NCBI RefSeq assembly: GCF_019049675.1
Contig: NZ_JAFMOW010000066.1
Location: 124,001-188,000, forward strand
Length of the DNA stretch: 64,000 nt
Source of the DNA: Rahnella bonaserana
Lineage (GTDB): Bacteria > Pseudomonadota > Gammaproteobacteria > Enterobacterales > Enterobacteriaceae
Direction: 5' to 3'
The notes under the pieces were generated by a model, which did no database searches, was not told where the DNA came from, and worked only from the letters and a program-made list of their open reading frames with translations. Of this stretch, positions 27,437 through 38,492 are shown one piece after another (positions within the stretch are counted from its first letter, which is position 1; each line of letters begins with the position of its first letter). The position numbers and the translations under genes were made by a program.

Positions 27437-27862
27437 ATGACTATCGAACGTACTTTCTCCATCATCAAGCCAAACTCCGTAGCTAACAACGACATTGGTG
27501 CTATCTACGCACGTTTCGAACGCGCTGGTTTCACTATCATCGCGTCTAAAATGCTGAAACTGACTAAAGAACAAGCTGAAGGCTTCTACGCAGAACACAA
27601 AGGCCGTCCTTTCTTCGACGGTCTGGTTGAGTTCATGACTTCTGGCCCGATCATGGTTCAGGTTCTGGAAGGCGAAAACGCAGTTCAGCGTAACCGTGAC
27701 ATCATGGGCGCAACTAACCCGGACAACGCTCTGGCAGGTACTCTGCGTGCAGACTTCGCTGACAGCTTCACGGCTAACGCGGTTCACGGTTCTGACGCTG
27801 TAGAATCTGCACAACGCGAAATCGCTTACTTCTTCACCGAAAGCGAAATCTGCCCGCGTTAA
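27437..27862 (+). CDS. ndk: nucleoside diphosphate kinase
   Basis: The 141-residue enzyme transfers the gamma phosphate between nucleoside tri- and diphosphates through a phospho-His. The active-site motif [16 protein letters not shown] is intact, as is the N-terminal [12 protein letters not shown]. The RBS AGAGGT precedes the ATG. Codon use is strongly biased, as in highly expressed genes. A terminator follows about 105 bp downstream. Confidence 0.98.
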   Translation: MTIERTFSIIKPNSVANNDIGAIYARFERAGFTIIASKMLKLTKEQAEGFYAEHKGRPFFDGLVEFMTSGPIMVQVLEGENAVQRNRDIMGATNPDNALAGTLRADFADSFTANAVHGSDAVESAQREIAYFFTESEICPR

Positions 27863-27965
27863 GATTTTTGGGTAAGCTCTGCTGGAAGATGTGCCGCAAA
27901 TTCGCAAGAATTTTGTAACAGGTACCTACCAAACATGGCAACCGTGCCCTAAAATTTGTACAATG

Positions 27966-28007
27966 TTGCGCCCCGAATGAGCCAGCCTCTTCGGGGCGCA
28001 ATTTATT
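27966..28007 (+). terminator. ndk terminator
   Basis: A long stem TTGCGCCCCGA/TCGGGGCGCAA (ends at 27966 and 28001) with a 14-base loop is followed by TTTATTT. It lies in the 245-bp ndk-rlmN gap. Confidence 0.8.
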
Positions 28008-28107
28008 TGCAGGCCATCTATTTGTACTGTTTGCACTATATGTAAAAGATACATTCGGCTCTGCACTTCCAATACGCCATAACGTGTAACAACGAGGCCA
28101 TTTTTTC

Positions 28108-29307
28108 ATGTCAGAATTTAACACGCCCGAGCAAACCTTGTCTGAGACTACTCAAGCTTCTGCAGAAGCCGTCGCCGTTGTCGCGCCTGCTGCCGCAAAA
28201 ATTAATCTTCTTGACCTTAACCGCAAACAAATGCGTGAGTTCTTCATCAACATGGGCGAAAAACCGTTCCGTGCTGATCAGGTCATGAAGTGGATGTATC
28301 ACTACTGCAGCGATGATTTCGAGCAAATGACCGATATCAACAAAGCGCTGCGTGAAAAGCTGGCCCGCGTTGCCGAAATTCGTGCACCGGAAGTCGCTTC
28401 AGAACAACGTTCCACTGACGGCACTATCAAATGGGCCATTCAGGTAGGCGGACAGCTGGTCGAAACCGTGTATATCCCGGACGGCGACCGTGCGACCCTT
28501 TGCGTTTCTTCTCAGGTAGGCTGTGCGCTGGAATGTACTTTCTGTTCCACGGCGCAACAGGGCTTTAACCGTAACCTGCGCGTGTCCGAAATTATCGGTC
28601 AGGTGTGGCGTGCGGCAAAAATTATCGGTGCCGCGAAAGTGGCCGGTACGCGTCCTATCACCAACGTGGTGATGATGGGCATGGGCGAACCGTTGCTGAA
28701 CCTGAATAACGTGGTTCCGGCGATGGAAATCATGCTCGACGATTTCGGTTTCGGCCTGTCAAAACGTCGCGTAACGCTTTCCACATCAGGCGTCGTGCCT
28801 GCGCTGGATAAACTGGGCGATATGATTGACGTCGCGCTGGCGATTTCCCTGCACGCACCAAACGACACCATTCGTGACGAAATTGTGCCGATTAACCGCA
28901 AATACAATATCGATACTTTCCTGGCAGCGGTTGAGCGCTATATTGGCAAATCTAACGCCAACCAGGGGCGCGTCACCATTGAGTACGTTATGCTGGATCA
29001 CATCAATGATGGCACCGAGCATGCGCACGAACTGGCAGAGCGTCTGAAAAATACGCCATGCAAGATTAACCTGATCCCATGGAACCCGTTCCCTGGCGCG
29101 CCGTATGGCCGCAGCTCGAACAGCCGTATCGATCGTTTCTCAAAAGTGCTGATGGATTATGGCTTTACAGTTATCGTGCGAAAAACCCGTGGTGATGATA
29201 TTGATGCCGCGTGTGGTCAGCTGGCCGGTGATGTTATCGACCGTACCAAACGTACGTTGAAGAAAAAAATGGCAGGCGAGCAACAGATTTCCGTAAAAGC
29301 CGTCTGA
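28108..29307 (+). CDS. rlmN: 23S rRNA/tRNA adenine-C2 methyltransferase RlmN
   Basis: A 399-residue radical SAM enzyme methylating C2 of A2503 in 23S rRNA and A37 in some tRNAs. The 4Fe-4S motif CALECTFC is present, followed by the SAM-binding GMGEPLLN motif, and a second conserved Cys lies in the C-terminal DAACGQL motif. The N-terminal extension of about 20 Ala/Val-rich residues is variable between species. The enzyme needs Fe-S cluster assembly, relevant to the reduced isc locus nearby. Confidence 0.96.
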   Translation: MSEFNTPEQTLSETTQASAEAVAVVAPAAAKINLLDLNRKQMREFFINMGEKPFRADQVMKWMYHYCSDDFEQMTDINKALREKLARVAEIRAPEVASEQRSTDGTIKWAIQVGGQLVETVYIPDGDRATLCVSSQVGCALECTFCSTAQQGFNRNLRVSEIIGQVWRAAKIIGAAKVAGTRPITNVVMMGMGEPLLNLNNVVPAMEIMLDDFGFGLSKRRVTLSTSGVVPALDKLGDMIDVALAISLHAPNDTIRDEIVPINRKYNIDTFLAAVERYIGKSNANQGRVTIEYVMLDHINDGTEHAHELAERLKNTPCKINLIPWNPFPGAPYGRSSNSRIDRFSKVLMDYGFTVIVRKTRGDDIDAACGQLAGDVIDRTKRTLKKKMAGEQQISVKAV

Positions 29308-29383
29308 TCCCAAGGGGCTTCGCCACGGTGTTCCGTCGAAGCCCGCTGTTTTATTGTCGCTGGCAGGGTAAAGGGAATTAAGC

Positions 29384-30145
29384 ATGGCAATGAAGGGCAG
29401 TGTGAAAATGTTGATTGCGGCAGGTGTGTCAGTGGTTTTACTGGCAGGCTGTTCCAGTTCACCCAAAGAGTCGCAACCGGCCAGTGGTGCAGCACAAACG
29501 CGCCTCGAGTTGGGTATGGCTTACCTGAATCAGGGGAACATGGATGCGGCAAAACAGAACTTGCAGAAAGCCGTTGACGGCGCGCCGAAGGATTATCGGA
29601 CGCAGCTGGGGATGGCGCTTTACGAGCAAAAAAACGGCAATCAGAAAGCCGCAGAAAGCCGCTACCAGCAAGCGCTGAAGCTGGCGCCGCAAAATGGGAC
29701 TGTCTTAAATAATTACGGTGCGTTTTTGTGTAGTTTAGGGCAGTATGTACCCGCACAACAGCAGTTTAGCGCCGCAGCTAATGCGCCTGATTACGGTCAG
29801 GTTGCTGACAGTCTGGAAAATGCAGGCTACTGTTTTCTGAAGGCCAATCAGAATGAGGAAGCGCGAGTGTTACTAAGCCGGGCATTGAAAGTTGATCCCG
29901 ATAAAGGCGCACCCTTGCTGACTGAGGCAACCAAAGAATTTGGGGAAGGGAACCGCGCTCAGGCGAAACTATTACTGGATGTATATCAACATGTTCTGCC
30001 AGCCACAGCCGACAGCATTATGTTGCAAATTCGATTCGCTGCGTTAGCGGGCAACCCGGATAGCGTTCAACGCTACGGTAAGCAACTTGCGCGTAGTTAT
30101 CCACAATCTAAACAGTACCAGCAGTTCTTAGCCAATGAATACTGA
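29384..30145 (+). CDS. pilW: TPR lipoprotein PilW/PilF family
   Basis: A 253-residue lipoprotein with lipobox LLAGC and several tetratricopeptide repeats (for example [19 protein letters not shown]). Family members are the pilotins and stability factors of type IV pili. No pilus genes are near, and in enterobacteria this gene is normally found at this site between rlmN and rodZ. Its real role here is therefore not proven. It overlaps rodZ by 11 bases, implying coupled translation. Confidence 0.85.
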   Translation: MAMKGSVKMLIAAGVSVVLLAGCSSSPKESQPASGAAQTRLELGMAYLNQGNMDAAKQNLQKAVDGAPKDYRTQLGMALYEQKNGNQKAAESRYQQALKLAPQNGTVLNNYGAFLCSLGQYVPAQQQFSAAANAPDYGQVADSLENAGYCFLKANQNEEARVLLSRALKVDPDKGAPLLTEATKEFGEGNRAQAKLLLDVYQHVLPATADSIMLQIRFAALAGNPDSVQRYGKQLARSYPQSKQYQQFLANEY

Positions 30146-31133
30146 AGCCCCTCAAGAAAATAATGCAAAACTGACTACAGGCGAACGTCTGCGTCAGGCT
30201 CGTGAACAGTTAGGTCTTAGTCATCAGGCCGTTGCAGAACGCCTGTGTCTGAAAGTCTCGACTATTCGCCAAATTGAAGAAGAAACGACGCCGGCCGATC
30301 TTGCGCCGACTTTCCTGCGTGGTTATCTGCGTTCTTATGCCAAGCTGGTTCATGTACCTGAAGAAGAATTATTAGGTCTGATCGGTAAACAAGCGCCGAT
30401 CAAAGTGCCTAAAGTGGCGTCAATGCAAGGTTTCTCTCTCGGTAAGTCTCGCAAAAAACGCGATGGCTGGCTGATGGGCTTTACCTGGCTGGTGGTGTTT
30501 GTCGTGATTGGTCTGACAGGTGCGTGGTGGTGGCAAAATCATCAGGCGCAGCAGCAGGAAATCGCTACCATGGCCGATCAGTCATCGGCACAGCTGAATC
30601 AGGATAATGGCCAGGGGCAGACCATTCCTCTGGGCGATAACGCAAATTCTGCACCGACCACAGACGATACCTCCTCTGCGCCGGCGACTGCTGCAAACGC
30701 ACCGCAAGCACAGAACAGCATTCCGTTGAACACAGCACCGGCGTCGACCGCCAACAGTGCGCCAGCGACGACGACTGCGCCGGCAGAACAGGCACCTGCT
30801 GCCGTTTCTACCAGCCAGCCAGCAGCCACCGCTGAAAACGGTCTGCCAACCGGTGATGCACAAACTGCTACGGCAGCGGGTGCGGATCCACAAGCGGTCA
30901 CTTTTACCTTTAAAGCCGACTGCTGGTTCCAGATTGACGACGCGGCAGGTAAAACCCTGTTCAGCGGCATGAAGAAAGGCGGTGAAACCTTCAGCGTGAA
31001 GGGCACTGCGCCGTATAAACTGAAAATCGGTGCGCCGGGTGCAGTAGATATCCAGTTCCAGGGCAAACCGGTTGATTTAAGTCGTTTTGTAAAATCAAGC
31101 CGTGTTGCGCGCCTGACTTTAGCTGCCGAGTAA
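30135..31133 (+). CDS. rodZ: cytoskeletal protein RodZ
   Basis: A 332-residue bitopic membrane protein that links MreB filaments to the cell-wall elongation machinery. An N-terminal helix-turn-helix domain (about 15-85, [20 protein letters not shown]) is followed by a basic KSRKKR stretch and one membrane helix (about 112-132). A long Ala/Pro/Thr-rich linker and a C-terminal periplasmic beta domain ([20 protein letters not shown]) complete it. The layout matches E. coli RodZ. Confidence 0.95.
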   Translation: MNTEAPQENNAKLTTGERLRQAREQLGLSHQAVAERLCLKVSTIRQIEEETTPADLAPTFLRGYLRSYAKLVHVPEEELLGLIGKQAPIKVPKVASMQGFSLGKSRKKRDGWLMGFTWLVVFVVIGLTGAWWWQNHQAQQQEIATMADQSSAQLNQDNGQGQTIPLGDNANSAPTTDDTSSAPATAANAPQAQNSIPLNTAPASTANSAPATTTAPAEQAPAAVSTSQPAATAENGLPTGDAQTATAAGADPQAVTFTFKADCWFQIDDAAGKTLFSGMKKGGETFSVKGTAPYKLKIGAPGAVDIQFQGKPVDLSRFVKSSRVARLTLAAE

Positions 31134-31175
31134 TCGGCAGTTTGTCAGACGATTGCAACGATGGAGAGTGAAGTA

Positions 31176-32297
31176 ATGCATAACCAGTCACCCATTACCC
31201 GTCGCAAATCAACCCGGATTTATGTCGGCAAGGTGCCTGTAGGTGACGGAGCACCGATTGCAGTGCAATCGATGACCAACACCCGCACCACAGATGTCGC
31301 GGCGACGGTCGCACAGATCAAATCACTGGAACGCGTAGGTGTCGATATTGTTCGCGTTTCTGTGCCCACGATGGATGCTGCAGAAGCATTCAAACTTATC
31401 AAACAGCAGGTGAATGTCCCGCTGGTCGCTGATATTCATTTCGATTACCGCATCGCCCTGCAGGTTGCAGAATACGGCGTAGATTGCCTGCGTATTAACC
31501 CAGGTAACATTGGTAACGAATCCCGCATCCGCTCCGTGGTGGATTGCGCGCGCGACAAAAATATTCCTATCCGTATCGGTGTGAACGGCGGCTCTCTGGA
31601 GAAAGATATCCAGGAGAAGTACGGCGAACCTACGCCACAGGCGTTGCTGGAATCGGCAATGCGTCACGTTGATATTCTTGACCGTCTCAACTTTGACCAG
31701 TTTAAAGTCAGCGTAAAAGCGTCTGACGTCTTCCTGGCCGTTGAGTCATACCGTTTACTGGCCAAACAGATTGTTCAGCCGTTGCATCTGGGGATTACCG
31801 AAGCGGGTGGCCTGCGTGCAGGTTCCGTAAAATCGGCGATTGGCTTAGGGCTGCTGCTTTCTGAAGGCATCGGTGACACGCTGCGTATCTCTCTGGCAGC
31901 GGATCCGATTGAAGAAGTTAAAGTCGGTTTCGATATCCTCAAATCACTGCGTATCCGTTCCCGTGGTATCAACTTCATTGCCTGCCCGACCTGTTCGCGT
32001 CAGGAGTTTGATGTCATAGGCACCGTGAATGCGCTGGAGCAACGTCTGGAAGATATCATCACGCCAATGGATGTTTCGATTATCGGCTGTGTAGTTAACG
32101 GTCCGGGCGAAGCGCTGGTATCTACCATGGGCGTAACCGGCGGTCATAACAAAAGCGGTTTCTACGAAGACGGTGTTCGTCAGAGAGAGCGTTTTGATAA
32201 CAACGATATGATCGATCAGTTAGAAGCTAAAATTCGCGCCAAAGCAGCGCTGATGGATGAGAGTAAACGTATCGTTATCAATCATCTTGAAAAGTAA
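31176..32297 (+). CDS. ispG: 4-hydroxy-3-methylbut-2-enyl diphosphate synthase
   Basis: A 373-residue Fe-S enzyme of the MEP isoprenoid pathway, converting MEcPP to HMBPP. The 4Fe-4S ligands are visible in CPTCSRQ and CVVNGPGEA. The start [12 protein letters not shown] at 31176 matches E. coli IspG and has GGAG upstream. An ATG at 31161 is in frame but less likely. In E. coli IspG maturation depends on Fe-S assembly factors, so it must be served by another system here if isc is truly lost. Confidence 0.97.
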   Translation: MHNQSPITRRKSTRIYVGKVPVGDGAPIAVQSMTNTRTTDVAATVAQIKSLERVGVDIVRVSVPTMDAAEAFKLIKQQVNVPLVADIHFDYRIALQVAEYGVDCLRINPGNIGNESRIRSVVDCARDKNIPIRIGVNGGSLEKDIQEKYGEPTPQALLESAMRHVDILDRLNFDQFKVSVKASDVFLAVESYRLLAKQIVQPLHLGITEAGGLRAGSVKSAIGLGLLLSEGIGDTLRISLAADPIEEVKVGFDILKSLRIRSRGINFIACPTCSRQEFDVIGTVNALEQRLEDIITPMDVSIIGCVVNGPGEALVSTMGVTGGHNKSGFYEDGVRQRERFDNNDMIDQLEAKIRAKAALMDESKRIVINHLEK

Positions 32298-32365
32298 CAT
32301 CGGTTGCGGGTGTCAGCGTACATCTGCATTATATTGAACCCGACTGGGGTAATGGCGTCTGTGCG

Positions 32366-32395
32366 TTGAACCACAGCCCACAAAGCCCCTATAAT
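32366..32395 (+). promoter_or_regulatory. candidate hisS promoter
   Basis: TTGAAC (32366-32371) and a perfect TATAAT (32390-32395) are separated by 18 bp. Transcription would start near 32402, about 30 bases before the hisS start codon. Confidence 0.65.
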
Positions 32396-32430
32396 CGGGT
32401 TCATTTTTTATAAAACGATAGAGAACTGAC

Positions 32431-33705
32431 GTGGCAAAGAATATCCAGGCCATTCGCGGCATGAACGACTACCTGCCAGAAGACACAGCACTGTGGCAAC
32501 GCATTGAAGGATCGTTGAAACAGGTGCTCGGCAGCTACGGCTACAGTGAAATCCGTATGCCGATTGTAGAGCAGACCCCATTGTTTAAACGCGCTATCGG
32601 CGAAGTGACCGATGTCGTGGAAAAAGAAATGTATACCTTTGAAGACCGCAACGGTGAAAGCCTGACGCTGCGTCCGGAAGGGACGGCGGGTTGTGTGCGC
32701 GCCGGTATTGAACATGGTCTGCTGTACAATCAGGAACAGCGTCTGTGGTACATCGGTCCGATGTTCCGCTACGAGCGCCCGCAAAAAGGCCGCTATCGTC
32801 AGTTTAATCAGCTGGGTGTGGAAGTCTTTGGTCTGCAAGGGCCTGACGTTGATGCAGAATTAATTCTGCTGACTGCCCGCTGGTGGCGTGCGCTTGGGAT
32901 TTCCGAGCACGTCGCACTGGAACTGAACTCTATCGGTTCACTGGAAGCTCGCGCCAACTATCGTGACGCGCTGGTGGCTTTCCTTGAACAGCATAAAGAC
33001 AAGCTGGATGAAGACTGCAAACGTCGCATGTACAGCAATCCGCTGCGTGTTCTGGACTCAAAAAATCCGGATATTCAGGCGTTATTAAACGATGCACCGG
33101 AGCTCGGTGATTATCTTGATGAAGAATCAAGAGAACACTTTGCAGATCTGTGTGAACTTTTAGAGCAGTCTGGTATCCCATATACGGTTAATCAGCGACT
33201 TGTGCGCGGTCTGGATTATTACAACCGCACTGTGTTCGAATGGGTAACTCACAGTTTAGGCTCGCAAGGTACCGTTTGTGCCGGTGGTCGTTACGACGGT
33301 CTGGTCGAACAACTGGGTGGCCGTGCAACGCCTGCCGTCGGTTTTGCGATGGGGCTTGAGCGTCTGGTACTACTGGTTCAGGCCGTAAACCCGGACTTCA
33401 AAGCACCGGCAACTGTTGATGCCTACGTGATTTCTTCCGGTGCAGGTACGCAAAGCGCGGCCATGCAGCTGGCGGAAACATTGCGTGATGCGCTGCCTGA
33501 GCTGAAAGTAATGACTAACTACGGTGGTGGTAACTTCAAAAAACAATTCGCCCGTGCAGATAAATGGGGTGCGCGCATTGCACTGGTATTAGGCGAAGAT
33601 GAAGTTGCGAATCAGCAGGTTGTGGTAAAAGACCTGCAAAGTGGAACACAAGAAACGCTGGCGCAGAGCGAAATCGCCGCGCGTCTGGCTTCGATGTTGG
33701 GTTAA
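32431..33705 (+). CDS. hisS: histidyl-tRNA synthetase
   Basis: A 424-residue class II aminoacyl-tRNA synthetase. Motif 2 ([19 protein letters not shown]), the His-specific block [15 protein letters not shown] and the C-terminal anticodon-binding domain are present. It starts with GTG at 32431, preceded by GAGAA, as the E. coli gene also does. yfgM follows 13 bp after the stop, forming an operon hisS-yfgM-bamB. Confidence 0.97.
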   Translation: MAKNIQAIRGMNDYLPEDTALWQRIEGSLKQVLGSYGYSEIRMPIVEQTPLFKRAIGEVTDVVEKEMYTFEDRNGESLTLRPEGTAGCVRAGIEHGLLYNQEQRLWYIGPMFRYERPQKGRYRQFNQLGVEVFGLQGPDVDAELILLTARWWRALGISEHVALELNSIGSLEARANYRDALVAFLEQHKDKLDEDCKRRMYSNPLRVLDSKNPDIQALLNDAPELGDYLDEESREHFADLCELLEQSGIPYTVNQRLVRGLDYYNRTVFEWVTHSLGSQGTVCAGGRYDGLVEQLGGRATPAVGFAMGLERLVLLVQAVNPDFKAPATVDAYVISSGAGTQSAAMQLAETLRDALPELKVMTNYGGGNFKKQFARADKWGARIALVLGEDEVANQQVVVKDLQSGTQETLAQSEIAARLASMLG

Positions 33706-33718
33706 GGAGAAGGACACT

Positions 33719-34339
33719 GTGGAAGTCTATACCACTGAGAATGAACAGGTTGATGCTGTACGTCGCTTCTTTGCCGAAAATGGTAAAGCGCTGGCCATCG
33801 GCGTTGTTCTGGGTATTGCAGCCCTGGGCGGCTGGCGTTTCTGGCAGAGTCAGCAGGACTCAGCCCTGACGGAAGCTTCTGCGTCTTTCCAGAAAGCTAA
33901 TCAGTCGATGACTGGCAATAATGCGCAGGGCGTGGCGAGTCTCGAGAAGTTTGCTCAGAGTAATGACAATAATTACGGGGTATTTGCTGCCCTGCAACTG
34001 GCTGATCATTTCGTTGAGACCAAAGATTTCGCGAATGCTGAAAAGCAGTTAGTCCAGGCGCAAGGTCAGGCTAAAGAAGATAATTTACGTTCGCTGGTGA
34101 ATTTACGTCTGGCTCGTATCCAGATGCAGCAAGGCAAATTTGATGATGCACTCAAAACGTTAGATGGCGTGAAGGGTGAAGGCTGGGCGGCTATGCAGCA
34201 AGGCATCCGTGGTGATGTTCTGCTTGCGAAAGGCGATGCGAAAGGTGCACGTGAAGCCTACAGCAAAGGACTCGATTCTAAACCCTCTCAAACGCTGCAA
34301 ACTATGCTGCGTATGAAATTGAACAACTTAGCCAGCTAA
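33719..34339 (+). CDS. yfgM: ancillary SecYEG translocon subunit YfgM
   Basis: A 206-residue inner-membrane protein with one N-terminal membrane helix (about residues 22-42) and a TPR-like periplasmic domain. E. coli YfgM binds SecYEG and PpiD and aids transfer of proteins to periplasmic chaperones. The GTG start at 33719 is preceded by AAGGAGAAGG and gives exactly the E. coli length. The longer frame reading back into hisS is rejected. bamB starts 11 bp later. Confidence 0.95.
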   Translation: MEVYTTENEQVDAVRRFFAENGKALAIGVVLGIAALGGWRFWQSQQDSALTEASASFQKANQSMTGNNAQGVASLEKFAQSNDNNYGVFAALQLADHFVETKDFANAEKQLVQAQGQAKEDNLRSLVNLRLARIQMQQGKFDDALKTLDGVKGEGWAAMQQGIRGDVLLAKGDAKGAREAYSKGLDSKPSQTLQTMLRMKLNNLAS

Positions 34340-34350
34340 GGGGAACCCCG

Positions 34351-35532
34351 ATGCAATTGCGTAAAACACTCTTGGTAGGATGGGTTTCAGTTGCCCTGCT
34401 GAGTGGCTGTTCATTGTTTAACAGCGAAGAAGACGTAGTAAAAATGTCTCCGCTGCCAAAAGTTGAGAATCAGTTTACTCCGACCAAAGTCTGGAGCAAA
34501 TCTGTGGGCGACGGTGTAGGCGATTTCTACTCCAACCTGCGTCCGGCCTGGCAAGACAACACAATTTATGCTGCCGATCGTTTTGGTGTGGTTAAAGCTC
34601 TGGACGCTGACAGCGGTAAAGAAAAATGGAGTGTGAATCTGTCTGAAAAGACCGGCTTCTTCTCCAGCAATATTTCAGCACAACTTTCCGGCGGCCTGAC
34701 GGTTTCCGGTAGCCATGTGTATGTCGGTAGCGAGAAAGCCGTGGTGTACGCATTGAACACCTCTGACGGTACCGTGGCATGGCAGACTAAAGTTGCGGGT
34801 GAAGCGCTTTCCCGTCCTGTCGTCAGCGATGGTCTGGTTCTGGTGCATACCGGCAACGGTATGTTGCAGGGGCTGAGTGAGTCCGATGGTACTATCCAGT
34901 GGACCGCTAACCTCGATATGCCAACGCTTTCCCTGCGTGGCGAATCGGCTCCGGCCGTGGCGTTTGGTGCGGCTATCGTGGGTGGTGACAACGGTCGTGT
35001 CAGCGCAGTGCTGATGAAAGAAGGTCAGCTGATCTGGCAACAACGTATCTCTCAGACTACCGGTACAACTGAAATTGACCGTCTGAGCGATGTGGATACC
35101 ACACCGGTTATCGTTGATGGCATCGTGTATGCACTGGCCTATAACGGCAGCCTGGTGGCGATGGATCTTCGTTCTGGCCAGATCATGTGGAAACGCGATG
35201 TAGGTTCAGTCAACGACATTATTGTCGATGGCGGCCGTATCTATATGGTTGACCAGGATGACCGCGTAATGGCACTTGATACCCAGGGCGGTGTCAGCGT
35301 GTGGCGTCAGAGTGAATTATTGCACCGTAACCTGACAGCCCCGGTGTTGTATAATGGTTACATTGTGGTCGGTGATTCCGAAGGTTATCTGCACTGGATT
35401 AACACCACAGATGGTCGTTTTGTGGCTCAGCAGAAAGTCGACAGTGATGGCTTCCTGAGCGGACCGATTGTGGCCAGTGACAAGCTGGTTGTGCAGGCGA
35501 AAGGTGGCGAAGTTTACTCCTTCACCCGCTAA
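34351..35532 (+). CDS. bamB: outer membrane assembly lipoprotein BamB
   Basis: A 393-residue lipoprotein of the BAM complex that folds outer-membrane beta-barrel proteins. The lipobox LLSGC ends an N-terminal signal peptide. The mature part is a series of PQQ-like beta-propeller blades (GVVKALDADSGKEKW, AVVYALNTSDGTVAW, SLVAMDLRSGQIMW). A GGGGAA ribosome binding site precedes the ATG. A terminator follows at 35579. Confidence 0.96.
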   Translation: MQLRKTLLVGWVSVALLSGCSLFNSEEDVVKMSPLPKVENQFTPTKVWSKSVGDGVGDFYSNLRPAWQDNTIYAADRFGVVKALDADSGKEKWSVNLSEKTGFFSSNISAQLSGGLTVSGSHVYVGSEKAVVYALNTSDGTVAWQTKVAGEALSRPVVSDGLVLVHTGNGMLQGLSESDGTIQWTANLDMPTLSLRGESAPAVAFGAAIVGGDNGRVSAVLMKEGQLIWQQRISQTTGTTEIDRLSDVDTTPVIVDGIVYALAYNGSLVAMDLRSGQIMWKRDVGSVNDIIVDGGRIYMVDQDDRVMALDTQGGVSVWRQSELLHRNLTAPVLYNGYIVVGDSEGYLHWINTTDGRFVAQQKVDSDGFLSGPIVASDKLVVQAKGGEVYSFTR

Positions 35533-35578
35533 TACCGCGACCTGCGTCAGCCTCTGAGATCGGTTGATCCCGGGCTTT

Positions 35579-35610
35579 AAAACGGCTCCTGAATTGCTCA
35601 GGGGCCGTTT
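35579..35610 (+). terminator. bamB terminator
   Basis: The stem AAACGG-TCCTGA/TCAGGG-CCGTTT lies 47 bp after the bamB stop. The T-run is short (GTTTCGTATT), so efficiency is uncertain. Confidence 0.65.
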
Positions 35611-35742
35611 CGTATTCTGAAATCTGCGTAACGGGTTTAAACCGATTGCGCTGTAACAATTTGAATTATAGTGGTTTGTATTGAAATTCTGCAGACCAGC
35701 TATTTGCGTTTTGCACCATATTAAAAAAACTGAGGCTTCAAA

Positions 35743-37227
35743 ATGATACCTGTCGTTGCGCTTGTAGGGCGCCCGAATGTGGGTAAATCCACTTTATTTA
35801 ACCGCTTAACCAAAACGCGTGACGCGCTGGTTGCGGATTTCCCGGGGCTTACGCGTGACCGCAAGTATGGTCGTGCCGAAATTGAGGGTAATGAATTCAT
35901 CATCGTGGATACCGGCGGTATCGACGGTACCGAAGACGGCGTTGAAACCCGCATGGCAGGGCAGTCTCTGCTCGCTATCGAAGAAGCGGATATCGTGCTG
36001 TTCATGGTCGATGCCCGTGCGGGTCTGATGCCTGCCGATCAGGGCATTGCTCAGCACCTGCGCAGCCGTGAGAAAGCCACATTCCTGGTCGCTAACAAAA
36101 CGGACGGTCTGGATCCGGACAGCGCCACCGGCGATTTCTACTCGCTGGGTCTGGGCGAAGTCTATGCTATCGCTGCTTCCCACGGTCGTGGTGTCACGCA
36201 GCTTATCGAACACGTTCTGATCCCGTTCGTGGGCGAAAAACCGGAAGAAGTCGAACTCACCGAAGAAGAGGCGAATGCCGCTTACTGGGCTGAGCAGGAA
36301 GGCACCGGCGATGAAATCCCTGAAGACGTGGAAGACGATTTCGACCCGCAGTCTCTGCCAATCAAACTGGCTATCGTGGGGCGTCCGAACGTAGGTAAGT
36401 CCACACTGACTAACCGTATTCTGGGCGAAGAACGTGTCGTGGTTTACGACATGCCGGGCACGACCCGTGACAGTATTTATATCCCGATGGTGCGTGACGA
36501 GCGTGAGTACGTTCTGATTGACACCGCCGGTGTGCGTAAGCGCGGAAAAGTGACTGAAACCGTTGAGAAATTCTCGGTAATCAAAACATTGCAGGCGATT
36601 GAAGACGCCAACGTGGTGATGCTGGTCATCGATGCCCGCGAAGGTATTTCCGATCAGGATCTCTCACTGTTAGGCTTCATTCTTAACAGCGGGCGCTCAC
36701 TGGTGATTGTCGTCAACAAGTGGGACGGCATGAACGAAGAAGCGCGTGCGCAGGTGAAAGATCAGCTGGAACTGCGCCTTGGTTTCGTTGATTTCGCGCG
36801 TATCCACTTTATCTCTGCCCTGCACGGCAGCGGCGTAGGTAACCTGTTTGAATCAGTGAACGAAGCGTATATCTGTGCGACCACGCGTGTAAGTACTTCC
36901 TTACTGACCCGTATCATGCAGATGGCCGCTGACGATCACCAGCCGCCGCTGGTTAACGGTCGTCGCGTTAAGCTGAAATATGCCCACGCCGGCGGTTATA
37001 ACCCGCCAATCGTGGTTATCCACGGTAACCAGGTGAAAGATCTGGCTGATTCCTACAAACGCTATCTGATGAACTATTTCCGCCGTTCACTGAAAGTGAT
37101 GGGTACTCCAATCCGCATTCAGTTCAAAGAAGGTGAGAATCCGTATGAAGGCAAGAAAAACTCGCTTTCTCCTCACCAGCAGCGCAAGCGCCGACGTCTG
37201 ATGCAGCACCTGAAAAACAAATCCTAA
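35743..37227 (+). CDS. der: ribosome-associated GTPase Der (EngA)
   Basis: A 494-residue protein with two tandem GTPase domains needed for 50S ribosome assembly. Both P-loops read GRPNVGKS, at about residues 8 and 210. Each domain has a DxPG-type switch ([16 protein letters not shown]) and an NKxD motif (NKTDG, NKWDG). An acidic linker joins the domains, and the C-terminal KH-like domain ends in a basic tail ([16 protein letters not shown]). A terminator begins right after the stop. Confidence 0.97.
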   Translation: MIPVVALVGRPNVGKSTLFNRLTKTRDALVADFPGLTRDRKYGRAEIEGNEFIIVDTGGIDGTEDGVETRMAGQSLLAIEEADIVLFMVDARAGLMPADQGIAQHLRSREKATFLVANKTDGLDPDSATGDFYSLGLGEVYAIAASHGRGVTQLIEHVLIPFVGEKPEEVELTEEEANAAYWAEQEGTGDEIPEDVEDDFDPQSLPIKLAIVGRPNVGKSTLTNRILGEERVVVYDMPGTTRDSIYIPMVRDEREYVLIDTAGVRKRGKVTETVEKFSVIKTLQAIEDANVVMLVIDAREGISDQDLSLLGFILNSGRSLVIVVNKWDGMNEEARAQVKDQLELRLGFVDFARIHFISALHGSGVGNLFESVNEAYICATTRVSTSLLTRIMQMAADDHQPPLVNGRRVKLKYAHAGGYNPPIVVIHGNQVKDLADSYKRYLMNYFRRSLKVMGTPIRIQFKEGENPYEGKKNSLSPHQQRKRRRLMQHLKNKS

Positions 37228-37229
37228 AC

Positions 37230-37264
37230 GAATGGGGTGCATGAAAATGTACCCCATTTTTTTG
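37230..37264 (+). terminator. der terminator
   Basis: The stem AATGGGGT/ACCCCATT with a loop of 11 bases is followed by seven T, three bases after the der stop. Confidence 0.85.
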
Positions 37265-37293
37265 TCTTTATTTTCCCGCAAGGAGCTGGCTGG

Positions 37294-38250
37294 ATGTTCT
37301 GGCAGACCTGGAGTTTTGCGTTTGGCGTTACGGTTCCCAATTTATTGATCTTGCTGCTGGGCGTGTTTTTACGCCGCACTGGCCTGATGGATGACAGTTT
37401 TAACGAAAAAGCCAGCCGTCTGGTGTTCAATATTGCGCTGCCTTGCCTGCTTTTCTTCAGCGTGGCGCAAGGGCACGATTCCTCCGGTTCTAATCTGCCG
37501 CTCGCCATTTATGGTGGCCTTGGTACCGTCGTGACCTTTCTGCTGCTGGAACTGGTGGCGATTAAACTGGTGAAAGACCCCCGTGAGCGCGGCATTTTCG
37601 TGCAGGGTGGATTTCGTGCAAATACCGGTATTGCGGGGCTGGCCTATGCCTCGCTGGCGTTTGGCAGTGAGGGTATCGCGCTGGGGTCGATGTATCTGGC
37701 GGTCACAGTAATCCTCTTTAACGTGCTGTCCGTGATTACGCTGACCCGCAGCCTGAAAGGCGGGCAGGGCAAACGTATCGGCCTTAAACCCATCATGCAT
37801 GGCATCGTCACCAATCCGCTGATCATCGGTCTGGTGCTGGGGCTGGCGTTTCAGTACAGCCATTTACCGATGCCGGCGACGATTGCCAGCACCGGTGATT
37901 TTATTTCAGGTATGGCTTTGCCGCTGGCGATGTTGTGTGCCGGAGCAAGCCTCGACTGGAAAGCGATGTTTCGCAGCTCAAACGTGGCGGCCTGGTCTTC
38001 AGCTTCACGCGTGATATTCGTGCCTGCGCTGATGACCTTCGGCGCATGGCTGTTTGGCTTTCGCGGCGCGGCGCTCGGCGTTATATTTCTCTTTTCCTGT
38101 ACACCCACGGCGGCGGGTAGCTATGTCATGACCCGTGCGATGGGCGGTAATGCTACGCTGGCGGCCAATATTATTGCCGTCACGACGCTGGGATCATTTT
38201 TCACGACTGCGCTGGGTCTGTATTTACTGCGGACGCTGGGCGTCATTTAG
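37294..38250 (+). CDS. AEC family transporter
   Basis: A 318-residue inner-membrane protein of the auxin efflux carrier family, with about ten membrane helices. The N-terminal block FAFGVTVPNLLILLLGVFL and a C-terminal SCTPTAAGSYVMTRAMGGN are typical. The substrate is unknown, though bacterial members often carry small organic acids such as malate or malonate. The start at 37294 has AAGGAG upstream. The 19 extra codons back to 37237 overlap the der terminator and are rejected. yfgJ starts 11 bp downstream. Confidence 0.85.
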   Translation: MFWQTWSFAFGVTVPNLLILLLGVFLRRTGLMDDSFNEKASRLVFNIALPCLLFFSVAQGHDSSGSNLPLAIYGGLGTVVTFLLLELVAIKLVKDPRERGIFVQGGFRANTGIAGLAYASLAFGSEGIALGSMYLAVTVILFNVLSVITLTRSLKGGQGKRIGLKPIMHGIVTNPLIIGLVLGLAFQYSHLPMPATIASTGDFISGMALPLAMLCAGASLDWKAMFRSSNVAAWSSASRVIFVPALMTFGAWLFGFRGAALGVIFLFSCTPTAAGSYVMTRAMGGNATLAANIIAVTTLGSFFTTALGLYLLRTLGVI

Positions 38251-38261
38251 AGGGGAATACG

Positions 38262-38492
38262 ATGGATGCGTTCTGTCCGGCTTGCGGCCAGCCAATGAGC
38301 TGGGTCAGCGGTCACTTTCATTGTGATGCGTGCCATACCGATTATCAGCAAACGGCATTATGCCCGGATTGTCAGCAACCGTTGCAGGAACTGAAAGCCT
38401 GCGGCGCGGTGGATTATTTCTGCCAAAACGGGCACGGGATGATTTCTAAAAAATGGATAACGTTTACGTATTCGCCTTATTCGCAAGAGTGA
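38262..38492 (+). CDS. yfgJ: zinc-ribbon protein YfgJ
   Basis: A 76-residue protein with four metal-binding knuckles: CPACG, CDACH, CPDCQ and CQNGH. It should bind one or two Zn ions. The function is not known. AGGGGA precedes the ATG. Its last 16 bases overlap the end of the convergent emfourin gene. It holds the same position, between der and xseA, as in E. coli. Confidence 0.88.
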   Translation: MDAFCPACGQPMSWVSGHFHCDACHTDYQQTALCPDCQQPLQELKACGAVDYFCQNGHGMISKKWITFTYSPYSQE